Positions 26,002 to 41,400 are shown, numbered from the stretch's first letter. The stretch: 64,000 nucleotides of DNA from Tubulanus polymorphus (GCF_964204645.1 NC_134036.1:5221600-5285599), one strand, 5' to 3'. The notes: generated by a model from the letters alone, not told the origin. Numbers and translations: made by a program.

Positions 26002-29000
26002 TTATACTCTATTTCTCCTGCGTTTAGTTTTTGCTCGTATGGATTTCATATCGATAGTCAGTATTGTGTAAAGAAGGGGGTTGAGGGACGAGTTGATCGG
26101 TAAGAAAAGAACCGCCAGCCAAGCCGCCACCTGATTCGGTATTTCTACCCGTAATACCGCGCAAAACTGAACGAGAATTAACGGCAGCCAGCAAAATAAA
26201 TTACACAGATTTATCACTAAACTCCTTCGTGCAAGAATCAGTTCTGTAGGGTCGATTCTTCCCGAACCAGACCTGCTTCCAGATACGAGTCTATACATTT
26301 GAACATAAGTCCCCATTATTGTTGCAAGCATTAACGAGTTGGATAATGAAAAAATAGCGAATGAATATTGCCAGGCGTTGACATCAATTGAAATTAAATT
26401 CATCGGTAAACAAACTCCGGTTGTACCGTAGAAATTACCTCCAAAGTATTGAAATGGTGTAAGAGGTAGTAATACAATGACACACAAGACAATCCAACAT
26501 GTGCAACAAATAATGCACACATATCTAAGAGATGTAATCGGGCTTCCAGAAAATGGATTCACGATATTTGAGAACCTATGACGCGTCATGACGAGCAAAA
26601 ATAATAACGACCCTTCACAGGAAATAGTTACCACTACTCCAGCAAGTCGACAAGATCCACTGTCCGTCCATGATTCCGAATTCAGAAAGTAGATACCTTT
26701 ATAAATATAATCGGCTCCAGCGATCAGAAATAAATACATAGACATCATAAAATCACACACAGCAATATTAATGATGATGATGTCTGAAGATGGATTTGAG
26801 GACGAAAATCGAATAGCTTTAACGCGAAGAGAAATGACAATTCCGTTAGCGATGGAACTGAATGAAGCGATAACCCAGATGATAGCTCTGAGGACTGTGT
26901 TACCCATCAGATCAGAACAGGAGGAAAATTGATCAGCTTCGGGAAGGCACTGGTCAACATTCGGAGCCATGCAGCAGAATTTATAAGCATCAGACATTAA
27001 AGTGACTAATGATGTCAGATTGTTGAAAACATTTCTGTCAACAGAAATAACTTTGTAGTTGTTAGTTAGATCAAGAATTGCAAGTGAAGTTAATCCAGAA
27101 AATGCGTATCGTGAAATAAGATTGATTCTATTATTGCTGATATTCAACAACTGTAGTTTATATAAACCCCTGAAAACATTCCTACCAAGTGTGAGCATCC
27201 TAAGTTCACGAAGTTCAAGAACTTTTAGTGACTTCAAATCTTGAAAGGTATCGCCCTCTAGATCACGTAGAGGATTTTCAGTAATCAATAACACCTTCAA
27301 ACTATATAAACCGGTGAATGTATTTGTAGATAACGATGTGATGTTGTTATATGTAAGGTCTAATGTATGTAGATTATGCAGGTTTGAGAAAGAGTTTGGG
27401 AAAATATAAGACAAATGATTTGATGAGATATTGAGCATGCGCAAATAGACGTATGAAAACAATGTCGACATGTCCAAGATGATTTTGTTATTTGACAAAA
27501 CTAAAACTCGAGTTGTTGCCGAGAAAAAACCAGTAATATTTCTTAAACCAGTTTTGATGCAATCGACCGAATGACCTTGGCACTTACAAGCTCTAGGACA
27601 CGTGACGTTACAGAAAGCCTCGTCATCAGTTGTGTGTTTACAATTTATGACACCATCGCAAACTTCAGATTGTGGAATACATCGATTTTCCTGACCACAT
27701 TTAAACATTCCTGGACATGAAAATGTCTCACAGTTTTGTTCATCTTCTGAATTAGGACAATCGGACTGACCATCGCACACCTGCCTGATTGGTATACAGT
27801 ACGATGCTGGACATTTTGCAGTACCAGCTGGACATTCAAATTCTTCACATCTCAATACGTGCTCTAGATTTCTACAGACTGGGAAACCATTTGTCATTCT
27901 TTCTAGAATACATCTGTCACGTCTTGAATAACAATGAAGAGAATTGAATGAACATCTTTGTTTATCAGATTCCGTACAGAGATTTGTGAAGTTAGTCGTA
28001 CAATAATTTTCATCATTGCACTGAACGGTAGGATTTACTGTAACATTAGTTGTTGTTACTAATTCATCTTCTTCAAGGCTTCCACTACAATCCACGACAC
28101 CATCCTGATACAACTGAGAACTGATACAGTCTCCACTGTTACACAGGAATCCTTGACACATTTCAGCTGAACATTCAATTTCATCAGAGCCGTCCTTACA
28201 ATTAGTGACTCCATCACATCTAGTAGACCTACTGACACACTGACCACTTTTACAGTGAAATTGTCCGGACAAACACGGGGGATGAATACACGAGTTCTCA
28301 TCAGAACCATCAACACAATCCCGTATGAAATCACAGAAACCACTTATAGATATGACCTGACCATCATCGCATTGAAACTGACTGTGTATATCCGTACAAT
28401 TGAGTTCATCTTCACCGTGTTGACAGTCGTGTCTGGTATCACACACGCGATGGTCGCTGATACATCTTTGATTGTTACATTTAAACTGCCACGATTTACA
28501 ACCGCTTATAGAAGCTAACTCTTCATCAGTTACATTGTAGGAACACAAAACAGAATGCGCTGTATCTGATTGATTATTCCAGGGTATCAATGCCCATTTA
28601 ACAGAATGATCATTAGTTATTTCAGCCCTGGAAACAATTGGTTTTATTGTCCTCCATAGATTACTAGAATCCTTACTTAGAATAGCGCCATATTGGTGTT
28701 GATAATGAAATATGCTAAGCAACTTTTCAACAAGAAGCAGATCCTGCATCCTCCCCATTCCACCATGGATGTTACGACACATTTTTCGTGCTCTTTTTAC
28801 ATCTAAGCTTTGGTGTTTGTTCCAATCGGTCAATATCTGATAACATTTCCCAGCTATACCTAGCCAACCTATTATACAAGTTGAATTCATTGTAAAATTA
28901 TCCAAAATGTATTGTTTATTATCGAGGAGTGTCACATTATTTGTTGAATTGCTTTCTATTCCAGATATATCTTTATTGATGCCGATTCTTTCTGTTTCGC

Positions 29001-31983
29001 AAATGAAACTCGTGTGAACTTCAACCATTTCGCAGGGGAATCGAACCCAGTTCGCTGATCCTCGTGGATTATTCAGAACCATCGCCGTACACGGCATATT
29101 GACGTCACTTATCGGTTGTTTTCTCATAGAAGATATCAACCCTTGAATAACTTCCGGTATCGTGTCGTTTTTCGTCGGTTTATACCACTCTGTGTAGCTC
29201 AATGGTTTCCCATCAGTCCACGTGTAATAACCAGTCTTAGGCTGAAAAGATAAATTCAGTCAATTAGCAATGCGTACAATTCTCAATTAGTGTTGTGACC
29301 TAAAACAAGATACTACCTGCAGTTTTAATCCGATCATCATAATGAGCGCTTTCTGTGAATATGCCTCTCTGATTAGAGGTTCAGTAGCGAATAATGTTTT
29401 GATAGAAATCATTTCCTTTTCTGAGTTGATACTGAGTAGATGTCCCGCGTACTTCTGTCTACAATACAATTCAGCATTCTCCCAATTCAGATGTTCATCT
29501 CTGATGTATTTAACGCATGAAATTCCCGAATCTAGGAATCCCGATTTGCATGTATTTTCAAGCTGTTTTATTGGTAAGTTATGTTCTAGAATGTATTGTA
29601 TGCGATATTTGGGTACTCGGTCTTTCACCTCGAACCACATCCGAGTAAAGATGAAACTGTAAAACGTAACACCAGGTTCAGCAAACGTTCCGCATAGTTT
29701 GATTACGTGTTGGGCATTGGCCTGTTTGTCACTGCTACTCTTGACGTAATTTACTTCCTGGACGAACGCGACGGACTCCAGTTTGTATCTAGATTCCTTG
29801 ATGCATGACGTCTTTTCCATTGTTTTGATGACGAATTGGTAAAATTGAATTCTCGTAGCTATCCATTGGACCTGGATCCTGTATTTCAATGTAACAGTCG
29901 AATGTCCAGCAGATCCCGGATAATTGGGAGACTGCACGATTCCACAGTCACCATCACCTCGCCTTACCTCATATGAGTTTTGCTTGTTTAATATTTGGCA
30001 CATACGCCGCAATTCAACGATGTACCCTAATCTAAAAAATAAGTCTACACTCCGGAATGTGACAGTGTGCAGTATGAGACTGTCATTGAGACGCCGAAAA
30101 CTGAGAGACATGGCGAATCTACATCTCGCTATAGCTACATACGTCATATATTCAGGCACGCATCCGCCAATTTCATATTCGTGCCGTGATATGACGTAAA
30201 TTCTGTGCAGAGGAACTGCTCGATTTTCTGGAGTTATCCTGAAACAGTTTGACGTCTGCGGCACTGTCACTCGGAGTTCTCCTTCTCGTAGAGTATATCC
30301 GTCACAATCACTAGCACGAAACGTTAAACTAGCTTTTCGCACATCGTGGACCAGGCGCTTCACTGGACAGTTATAAGTATAACCGACTACGATAACTGAT
30401 CCACCTGATGTAATCAGACTGGCGACTCTTCGTCGATAACCCGATGAACGAGGACAATACGGACCGTATCGTCTAGCCGTGAAATTACCACCGTCGTATA
30501 TGTAAAATCCAACATTTTCACAATTTACTGACACAACCGTTAATTCCAGTTCCCTCTCATAGACTTCAACTTTCCATTTGAATTCGTACATGGTGACTTG
30601 ATATTTCAACGTCTTCGACGGTGATGGAAACAGCGAGAAATATGGCAGCGATTTTGGCTGGTGTTTGTAAGAAATCTAAAATGAATGATATTTTGAGATA
30701 CATACAAATAATTGATTTAATACATCGAATATCTCGACTGAGAACCTAAGATAAACCTAACCCACGTTTACCTTAATGTTATTTAGTATTGTAATTGTCG
30801 GTATTGATTTCATTCTGAAGTCTATCCTTACAGTCGATTCTGTGATGTTCGGCCTCGTTAGAACGCACAGTATGACGAGAAATCCGTCAGATTTGAAACT
30901 CAGTGATTCCAGGTAGTTGTAACCGAGTAAAATATCAGTTCCTACAACGCGTAGTCCTTCTAGTTTATATACTCCAATGACGTCACCGGATGTCCTGAGA
31001 TCACGTGTCCAGTTGAAAACGACGTACTGTAACACCTGCGCTGTGATAGACCAGCAGTGTAAGTATTTCGATCGAGTTATTACGTGTAAACTGTTGTCAT
31101 CGGGAATGAGCACTCCTGACTCGTTATCAGAGACCTGAATCAACGGATTAGAGACGTTCCAATCTGATATTCTATACGTCTGGATCAAAAGTTCCGTCGT
31201 TGTTTCGCGTTGATTTGACGTAAATATCAATGACTTCTTAGTTTTGGTATAAAACGATGACGGATGTTGTCCGCTCTGTGCACCTATAAGGGCTATCGGT
31301 TTATTGCTGGTGTTCCAGCCATCATAGATTCGAAAACTCGACGCTGGATCGGTATCAAAGCCAGGGAAGACCAACTCAACGAATGTTAAATTCATCGCCA
31401 AACCACCTGGGATGCCGTTCCATTCGATAAACAATTGACAACGGGAATGGAGAAACAACGAGAATTTGTATCCGGTCGATGTTTTCAATTCATTCACTCG
31501 AAAATTCCGTTTATTGCAACCGTTTATTCTCAATCGGCTTCGTTCATAATGATATATGATATAAACCTGACTACCTCGCGCACCATTGACGTTACTCCTA
31601 AACATCAACGAAATCGAATCGTTACGAACGATGTCGTATTTTCCGTTACCGCAGATGGTATTCCCGTCAACGAATATATAGTTATTACTGCAAAATATTG
31701 ACGGCTCGATGACGTAGTAAACTTTGACGTGAAAAGTTCCCGGTAAAGAACTGTTGATGAACCAACGACATTCAACACCGCGCGTAAAGGAAGGGTAATT
31801 CGGCGAAACGATGTAACCGGACGTAGAATCTAGCGGGTACCAAGTGTTGTTACAAGACGAACTTACCGTCACAGACGATTCCTCGATAAAGTCTGCGCGA
31901 TCAGCGCGCGCGATGCGAACTCGACAGACGATCAGCGACGCTATAAACAGCGCTCTCAGTCGCTGCTCCATACCGAACAACAT
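26002..31983 (-). CDS. Receptor gene 3: CUB / C-type lectin / LDLa / LRR 7TM receptor, GRL101-like
   Basis: Exons are 31983-30772, 30675-29317 and 29241-26002. Introns are 96 and 75 bases, all joins are phase 0, and the product has about 1,936 residues. The start is the conserved ATG of MLFGMEQ, since the codon before it is GTG. Domains follow gene 1: signal peptide, CUB modules with SPNYP, a CTLD split by intron 2, a second CTLD-like domain, about six LDLa repeats, the CPRACKCQG LRR cap, LRRs, and 7TM with TRHRF after helix 3 and NPLLYT in helix 7. The LDLa2 linker is slightly shorter than in the paralogues. Helices and LRRs resemble gene 1, the second CTLD-like domain resembles gene 2, and exon 1 and the third LDLa resemble gene 4. 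The ligand is unknown. Confidence 0.88.
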
Positions 31984-32898
31984 CACTGCGACAGAATGAA
32001 CGAAGTTCTTGTCATTTCACGTTGTCGGTTATTGGTCCGACCAAAATCCGATCTCATCCAATCAGAAAATTCGCTCATATATTCTTCATATATTTACAGT
32101 AAAAATACGTTCGTTGTAAATTCACCCTCGTAAGAAAATTACACAACCGAAAGATGAAATTCTTGATTTTCGCAGTTATTCTAGTTTTAGTTTGTGGCAT
32201 TCATTTATCTATTTGTTGTGTTCTTGTGATCACCAAACCTCATAAACTCAGAAAAGAACATTTATATCAAATAAGAAATGAAATTGATTTTGTTTTTGTA
32301 AGCGTAATCATAAACATTATGAATCTATAACTGCGTATAGCCCTACAATTAATCTCATTGCACACATATCTCTGTATGAGGCTCAACGAGGTTTGTAGAG
32401 GCAAAAAATCAGAAATTTCAATTCGACGATTCTAACCATAAACACTGTTTATGCATGTAGTAAATTAGCTCGAAGTGTGTCGCATATATTTTGGCGCATC
32501 TGGGTTCCGTAGATTTATCCCAAGTCTTTTAGTTTGTTGTCTGAACAGGCTTTAAACAACGACACTGAATTGTATTAGGATTTGATAGCGACTGACTGAT
32601 CGGTATAGATTAAATATTTCGCGTTGAAAAATATATTCGGTCAAATTTGAAAATCTGCGTAATTGATATTTGCTAGAGAATCATTTGGCTTTACTTGTGT
32701 CGAAATCAGTTTTAAAATTAGGGATGTCTCATCGACGAAATCGGCACAATTCACTGGATTTACAGCTAGGTATATAGGTTATGAGCATGGAATATCTTGT
32801 ATATCGTCGTATCTTCGCGTATTCTAGAATCGACTGTAACCGAGAGAGATGCTGAATCGATTTCATAGCAATGCGTGTATATTGTTAAACGCCTCGAG

Positions 32899-32966
32899 GC
32901 AGTTACTGTAAAAACGGTCTAAACTTTTTCTGCACGACAGCGGTTTTCAGTATATATCATGTATAC
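32899..32966. promoter_or_regulatory. Conserved upstream block, copy 3
   Basis: This is the third copy of the AGTTACTGTAAAAACGG and GGTTTTCAGTATATATCATG block, placed as in unit 2. Confidence 0.35.
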
Positions 32967-33299
32967 TCGTGTAGGTCTAATATTTTCACACTGATTTCGT
33001 GCTATATTTGGTCCTATTTGAAACAACCATCTTAACTCTATCGCAATCGTTTTTCAGATGATCGAACTAATTTATCTATAGGTTTCACGTAATTCTAAAT
33101 GGCAACACTGCTTACTCATTAATTCTAAGGAGAATTTTAAATCTGCTAGGTTTTAGGGATTGAAAATGTAATGGACATCTATTTATTATTTTTGGAGTAG
33201 ATTAGAAGTCTCATCGCTGACAGAAAAGACTAATATCACCAGGTATCTCAGCTATACCTAATAAAACATTGAATTATTCGAAATTGTTCTTTTTTTCAG

Positions 33300-33426
33300 A
33301 TCGGTCATTCCTCACGTTCTCATAATCAGGAACTGATTTCTGTCAATACCGCGAGAACGTTCGAACGAACACTCTTGAATCCCGACGTTTCGAATTATTC
33401 CATGAGACTCCACTCAGAAATTTCTG
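33300..33426 (+). other. Conserved exon-like block, copy 2 (plus strand)
   Basis: The block is 127 bases, preceded by TTTTTTTCAG and followed by a full-consensus GTGAGT donor. It is nearly identical to 23422-23548. Retention of both splice sites suggests a transcribed exon, probably untranslated. Confidence 0.4.
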
Positions 33427-33550
33427 GTGAGTAGATTTATTGTTGTTTGGTCCACTGGATATACACAGCTGATATTTTGTCAGTAGGAAAAACGTGCTGG
33501 AATAAATGTGGAAATTCATCAGCTGTTAGACATTTGGAAGTACTGGGGAA

Positions 33551-33685
33551 ATGAATAACACCTCAATTGATTTTCCCCATTTTATTAATCGATGCTTGAG
33601 CTTGTTTATTTTAATCATAATGACGTCACAGGGAGAGTCAAAACGCATCCAATTATTGAACCAAAAAGTGCCAATGATACCATAA
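33551..33685 (+). pseudogene. Frameshifted copy of the small plus-strand frame
   Basis: The frame starts MNNTSIDFP and keeps the hydrophobic stretch and TSQGESKRIQ of the 23673 copy. It then loses one base in the run CCAATTATTG, against CCAAGTTATTG at 23772, and stops after 44 codons. Either the protein is no longer made from this copy or the frame was never coding. Confidence 0.3.
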
Positions 33686-35449
33686 CCATCTATATTTTCA
33701 TAGTTGATATTATCATAGTCACCGATTACTTACAGCGGTGCTGTGCACCAAATTTTCATTTGTATGTGCAAATGCAAATTACACAAGGACACTCATCGAT
33801 TTTTCTGTACTCAAAAGTAAACAATACACAGCGGATCAATGGTCTCCTTTAAAATATCCCCTAGACTTCGTACGGGGTAGACACGTATTGGTTCTCGCAG
33901 CGGCGAGTCCGCGCGAATTTCACGTGTATACGCCAACTCGAAAAACCCCTCCAGATAATATCGTGAAATATCGTGTGAAATGTCGGCCATGATGAAACAG
34001 GGAATTCCTCAAAACGGGATTCGGATTCTTCTTCATACTATCGCACACGTACCGTGGATAATGCACGAAATTATCTCAAACGGTTTTTGAGTTGGTGCGT
34101 ACACGTGAAATTCGGGCGGACTAGCTGCTGCAAAAACCAATTCGTATATACCCCATATCTACTATTAGGTCGCTATGGAATATTTTGTACTTTTTGAGGA
34201 TACGGTGTCTACTGTAAATATTTTTCTTTTTTTCTTGAAATAGGGATCGACAATTTGAGCTATTTATTTGACTGGTAGATTTTGTTTGATTTGTTTTGAT
34301 TTGGTGTCCCTCCATTTTAGACGTTTTATCCGTTTTGTCACATGGTGCCTAAACAATTAAACTGCTAACATTCGTCGGAAAAATTGGGATTTTATGTCGC
34401 CTAATGACTGAATATTCTTTTTTTGAATTCTTATCTCCGGTAAATCACGAAGTCGCCTAAAAAACGTATAAGGGATCGTAATAAACCGATATTTATTTTC
34501 TATGGATTTACTATATATCCAAGCATGTTTCATAAATCATAATTGTTTCGAGGCACCGTCGAACCATTCGCTGAATATTCCCCAAGAAATTAGATGAAAT
34601 ATCTGTCAATTCTCAGTAAGGAATGTTTTCGGTGAAACACGAGTCCAAACGATACTCCTTAGAAAATAACTTTCAATATGAAGCACAGTTCCCATTTTCA
34701 GGAAAAAGAAAAATCCAAATGTTTCTTGTTTGCAATAAAGAGAGAACATTTTCGGCAGATTTCGTTTATTTATCGTAATTAATGCAACGTGTATCAAACA
34801 AATTATAACCAAAAGCGTTGCGGTAATTCGTACGACGTGGGAAATGAGAGACGATTAGTGTATATTTACCCCGTAATGAATCTAAATATCCGATAAACCC
34901 ACATTATATTCCACAACTTACGAATATTACGTAATTTGGACTTTCTCTGATTCGATGCACTTACAACGTTTCAGATATAAACTAATAGCTTTGCGCACGG
35001 ATTTTATTATGCATCGATAATGATGATGATGATGAATACATTTTCAAAAGAAGCTGCTTATTTTTCCTGATAGACAAAGCTGATAACTTATGCTCACTTC
35101 CCCTCCCTCCACGCCGGGACAATTTGGGAATATGACTGACGGACGTTTTGTGTTGATTCCATGTAGGAGCAACTGCCAACCGACCTAAAAGCTGTAGCTC
35201 TGGTGTAAACTCTCCACTTGCAGTGTCCTAGTATTATTATATTAGTATATATTCGCACATATCAGTGATTTTGAGTGATTAAGTGAATTGATCAAATTCA
35301 GAATCTTGCATTCGATTCGGAATAAACGGTGAAAGGTGAACTGAATATTTATCTTGTGTTGACTTTACATTGTGTTGACTGGCAATATATGAACCACCCT
35401 CTGTTGGGTAAGATTATAATTATTGAATATATAGAATATATTGGCTAAT

Positions 35450-38400
35450 TCATTTTTCTGTTCGAGTTTGCCTGCGTTTGTTTTTTGCTCGTATGGATTT
35501 CATATCGATAGTCAGTATAGTGTAAAGAAGGGGATTGAGGGACGAGTTGATCGGTAAGAAAAGAACCGCCAGCCAAGCCGCCACCTGATTCGGAATTTCT
35601 ACCCGTAATACCGCGCAAAACTGAACGATAATTAACGGCAGCCAGCAAAATAGATTGCTAAGATTAATCACCAAACTCCTGCGTGCTAAAACTAGTTCTG
35701 TAGGGTCGATTCTACCTGAACCAGACCTACTTCCAGATACGAGTCTGTACATTTGGGCATAAGTCGCCAATATCGAAGCAAGTATGATTGAGTTGCATAA
35801 CGAAAAAATAGCGAATGAATATTGCCAGGCATTGACATCAATTGAAATTAAATTCATTGGTAAACAAACTCCGGTTGTACCGTAGAAATTGCTTCCAAAG
35901 TAAGGGATAGGTGTAAGAGGTAGTAATGCAATAGCACACAAAACAATCCAACATGTGCAACAAATCATGTAGACATATCTCGGAGATGTAATTAGATTTC
36001 TAGAAAATGGGTCGACGATATTTGAGTACCTATAACGTGTTATGATGAGTAAAAATACCAACGAACCTTCGCAAGAAATAGTGACCACGACTCCAGCAAT
36101 ATGACAAAGCAAACTGTCCGTCCAGGATTCTGAATGGAGGAAGTAGATACCTTTGTAAATGTAATCGGCTCCAGCGATCAGAAACAAATATATAGACATC
36201 ATAAAATCACACACAGCAACATTGATGATGATAATGTCTGAGGATGGATTCATGGGGGAGGATCGAATCGCTTGAATGCGAAGAGAAATTACAATTCCGT
36301 TAGCGAAAGAACTGAATGAAGCGATGACCCAGATGATAGCTCTGAGAACTGTGTTACCCATCAGATCAGAACAGGAGGAAAATTGATCCGCCTCGGGAAG
36401 GCACTGGTCAACATCAGGAGCCATGCAGCAAAATTTGTAAATATCAGACTTCAGCAAAACTAATGACGTCAGATTGACAAAAACCATTCTATCGGCAGAT
36501 ATAACCTTGTAGTTGTTCGTTATATCCAGGATTCTTAGTGAAGATATTCCAGTAAATGCGTAATGCGAAATATGATGGATTCTGTTATTGCTGATGTTCA
36601 ACGACTGTAATGAGGATAAACCTCGAAATACATTTCTACCAAGCGACAACAACCTAAGTCCCCGGAGGTCAAGTACTTTAAGTGACGTCAAATCTTTGAA
36701 GGCATCATCATCCAAATGACGTATTGGATTTTTGGTTATCGATAGTTGTTGTAAACTATACAAACCGATGAATGTATTTGTACTCAATGATGTGATGTTG
36801 TTGTGTGTAAGGTCTAATGTATATAGATTATGCAGGTTTGAGAAAGACTTGGGTAAGATATAAGACAATTCATTGTAGGAGATGTTGAGCGTTCTCACGT
36901 AGTTGTATGAATGGAATGTCGACAGGTCCAAAATAATGTCGTTATTCGACAAAATTAAAACTCGAGTTGCTGCGGAGAAAAGACCAGTTATATTTGTTAA
37001 ACCGGTATTTTCACAATCAATCAAATGACCTTGACACTGACAACCTCTAGGACACCTGGCGCTACAGAATGCCTCGTCATCAGTCGTGTGTTTACAATTT
37101 ACGACACCATCGCAAACTTCAGATTGTGGAATACATCGATTTTCCTGGCCACATTTAAACATTCCCGCACATGAAAGAGTCTCACAGTTTTGTTCGTCTT
37201 CTGAATTAGGACAATCTGATTGACCATCGCACATCTGCCTGATCGGTATACAGTAGGATACTGGGCATTTTACAGTACCAGCTGGACATTCAAATTCTTC
37301 ACATCTCAATACGTGCTCTAGATTTCTACAAACTGGGAGACCATTCGTCATTCTTTCTAAAATACATCTGTGACGTCTTGAATAACAATGGGGAGAATCG
37401 AAAGAACATCTTTGTTCATCTGATTCCGTACATAGATTTGTGAAGTTAGTTGTACAGTGGTGCTCATTATTGCAACTAACTGTAGGATTTACTATAACAT
37501 TAGTATTTGTTACTAATTCATCTTCCTCGTGGCTTCCACTACAATCCACAACACTATCCTGAAACAACTTAGAACTGATACAGTCCCCGCTGTTACACAG
37601 GAATCCCTGACATATTTCGGCAGAGCATTCCATTTCATCAGAGCCGTCCTTACAATTAGTGACTCCATCACATCTGGTAGACCTACTGACACATTGACCA
37701 CTTTTACAGCGGAATTGTTCGGACAAACATGGGGGATGAAAACACGAGTTTTCATCCGAACCATCCACACAATCTTGTATGAAATCACAGAAACCACTTA
37801 TTGATATAATCCGACCATCATTGCATTGAAACTGACCGTGTAAATTGATATCCGTACAATTGAGTTCATCTTCACCGTGTTGGCAGTCGTGTCTGGTATC
37901 ACATACGCGATGGTCGCTGATACATCTGTGATCGGTACATTTAAACTGCCACGATTTACAACCGCTTAAAGAAGTTAACTCTTCAATACTTACATTATAG
38001 GAACACAACACTGAATGCGCTGTATCTGATTGATTATACCACGGTATCAATTCCCACTTAATCGAATGATAATAAGTTAGTTCATCCCTGGTAACAAATG
38101 GTTTTATTGTCTTCCACTGATTGTTAAAGGCCTTGGTTAGGATAGCGCCATACTGGTGCTGATATTGAAATCTGGCAATCAACCTTTTAGCGTGAACAAG
38201 ATAATCTATCATCCCTATTTCACCGCGGATTCCATGACACATTTCACTTGCTTTCTTAATATCTAAACTTCGGTTTTTGTTCCATTCTGTCTGTATCTGG
38301 TAACAATGTCCAGCTATACTTAACCAACCTCTTGTACAAGTTGCATTTATTGAATTATCATTGAATATGTCTTGTTTACTAGTTTGGGATAGCAGGTTTT

Positions 38401-41400
38401 TTGTTGAATTTCTCTCTCTTCCAGTGATATTTTCATCGACATCGATTCTCCCCGATTCACAAATGAAACTCGTGTGACTCTCTTCGATTTCGCAGGGGAA
38501 TCGAACCCAGTTCGCTGATCCTCGTGGATTATTCAGTATCATCGCCGTACACGGCATATTGACGTCATTTATCGGTTGTTTTCTTAGAGGTGATATCAAT
38601 CCTTGAATATCTTCAGGTATCGTGTCGTTATTTGTTGGTTTATACCACTCCGTGTAGCTCAATGGTTTTCCATCAGTCCACATGTAATAACCTGTCCTAG
38701 GCTGAAGAAAATAAAGATTGACGTTAATGTATACTATTATTGATATCACACGTTACTCATCTTCAATAGTGATTTACCTGCATTTTTAGCCCAATCATCA
38801 TTATGAACGCTTTCTGTGAATACGCCTCATTGATCAGAGGTTTTGTAGCGAATAATGTTTTAATAGAACTCATTTCCTGTTGTGAGTTGATACTGAGTAG
38901 ATGTCCCGCGTACTTCTGTCTACAGTACAATTCAGCGTTCTCCCAATTCAGACGTTTATCTCTGATGTATTTAACGCAGGAAATTCCCGAATTTAGAAAT
39001 CCTGATTTACAAACTTCATCGCCCTGTTTCTTAACCAACTGCTCTTCTAAAATGTATTGAATGCTGAACGTCGGTATTTTGTTTGTTGATTCGAGCCGCA
39101 GTTTCACAACCATCAAACTGTAAACTGTAACTCCCGGTTTGCTGTACGTTTCACATAGTTTTCTTTCATGTATCAGTATCGCGTGAAATAAGTGATTTGG
39201 TTCTCGGTAAGTGACTTCCTCAACCAGGACAACCGAGTTTTTATCTAATCTGAATCGTTTGATACATGGCGTCGTTTCTAAATACTTGATAATGAATCTG
39301 TAATATTGAACTCGGAATCTCTTAATAATGAAGCGAAAGTTATAGAATATAGTACTAACAGAAGTTCCCGGTGATACCGGGTAGTTAGGCGATTGCACGA
39401 TTCCACAGTCTCTATTTTCCTTGGGTACCTGATAAGTGTTATGTTTTTTCAATACGTGGCAAATGCGTCTCAATTCAACGATATACGGAAATCTACCGAA
39501 AAAATCCGCCGTCTTGATTTTCACAGTGTGCAGTACGTAGCTGTCATTGAGACGCTGAATACTGAATATTGTGTGACTTTTGCAGCCCGTTACCGATAAC
39601 GTATTATCAGGCGTGCACGAGCTGATTTCATATTCGTGCTGCGCAGTTACTTTGATTACATCGAAACGAACGCGTCGGTTTTCGGGTGTAATCCTGAAAC
39701 AACTTGACGTCCGAATTGTAACCTGGTGTTCACCTTCACGCAGAGTGCAACCGTCACAGTCAGTCGCACGCAACTTCAATCTACCCGTGCCCTTGTGCTT
39801 GCCTAGTGGGTTATGTATATAGCCCAGTACGACAACAGATCGTCCTGATGTAATCATGCCAACGAGACTTCGCCGATAACCCGATGAGCCCGGACAATAC
39901 GGACCGTATCGTCTGGCCGTGAAATTACCACCGTCGAATATGTAATATCCGGCATTTTCACAATTCTCTGACAGAACCTCTAACTCCAAGTTGCTTTCAG
40001 ATATTTCAACTTTCCATTTGATTTCATATTTGAATACAAGATAATTTACATTGTATTTCGACGATCTTAGGAGATACAGTGGGGATCCCTTTGCATATGA
40101 AGATGGAAGTAGTGATGAAATGGTCAATGTTCTTTCGGCCAGATTTTTTGAATTCTGAAATGCATAAGATGTATGATCAACTATTATTCCATCGTAAAAC
40201 AATACTTCATATCTGAACTATATTTTTCTTCGGGTGGAACAGAATCAAATCATATTTTGCCACCCTGTGTTGCACGCAGCCACTGGGAAAATTTCACTCT
40301 AGGCATAAAAGACTACTATGTGCACTTCATTTTGAAATAATACAAATGTTCGTTTATACAACCCCAAATGATTTCAGTACTTGCCGTAAGAATGCGTAGT
40401 CTTGACATCGATATTGATTGCATAGTGAAGTCGATTCTTACAATCGATTCTGTGATGTTCGGTCTCGTAAGAACGCAAAGTATAACTAGAAATCCGTCAG
40501 ATTTGACAATCATTAATTCCAGGTAGTTGTAACCGAGTAAAATATCAGTTCCTACAACGCGTAACCCTTCTAGTGTATAGACACCGATGACGTCCCCGGA
40601 CGTGACGAGATCACGTGTCCAGTTGAAGACGACGTACTGTAACACCTGCGCTGTGATAGACCAGCAGTGTAAGTGTTTCGATCGAGTTATTACGTGTAAA
40701 CTGTTGTCATCGGGAATGAGCACTCCCGATTCGTTATTAGAGATCTGAATCAACGGATTAGCGACGTTCCAATCTGATATTCTACACATCCGAACTAAAA
40801 GTTTAGTCGTGGTTTTGCGTTGGTTTAATGAAAAAATCATCGCCTTGTTAGTTTTGGTGTAAAACGATAACGGCTGTTGTCCGCGTTGTACGCCTAAAAG
40901 CGCTATCGGTTTACTGCTAGTGTTCCAGCCATCATAGATTCGATAACTCGCCAGTGTGTCGATTTTACCGAAAAACACTAGTTCCATATCCACATCGACA
41001 AAGGTCAAATTCATGCCTAAACCAACCGAGAGAGCATCCCATTTTAAAAATACTTGACAGATGCAACTCAAGAACATCGCGAATTTGTATCCGGTCCATG
41101 TTTTCAATTCATTAACTTGAAAACACCCTTTCCTACAGTTGTGACTGATTCTCAGTTGGCTCCTTTCATGACGGTAAATGATATAAACACGACCTCCTCG
41201 CGCACCATCGACGTTACTCCTCAACATCAACGAGATCGAATCGTAACGAACGACGTCGTATTTCCCCTTGCCGCAAAATATTTTTCCATCAACGAATAGA
41301 TAGTTACGTTTGCAGAATATTGACGGCTCAATGTTGTAGTAAACCTTGATGCGGAAAAATCCCGGCAAAGAGCTGTTGAGGAACCAACGACATTCAACAC

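Larger units (their letters stand above)
31984..35449. other. Intergenic region between receptor genes 3 and 4
   Basis: It repeats the layout of 22035-26001: receptor upstream flank, conserved block at 32899-32966, plus-strand module from 33300, and the 3' flank of the next receptor gene (about 34400-35440). Long parts of 32260-33550 are nearly identical to 22440-23680, so this duplication is younger than the one that gave unit 1. No other gene is seen. Confidence 0.5.

Noticed and set aside
35445-35648. Short minus-strand frame at the end of gene 4
   Set aside because: It overlaps the 7TM coding end out of frame and has no family features.
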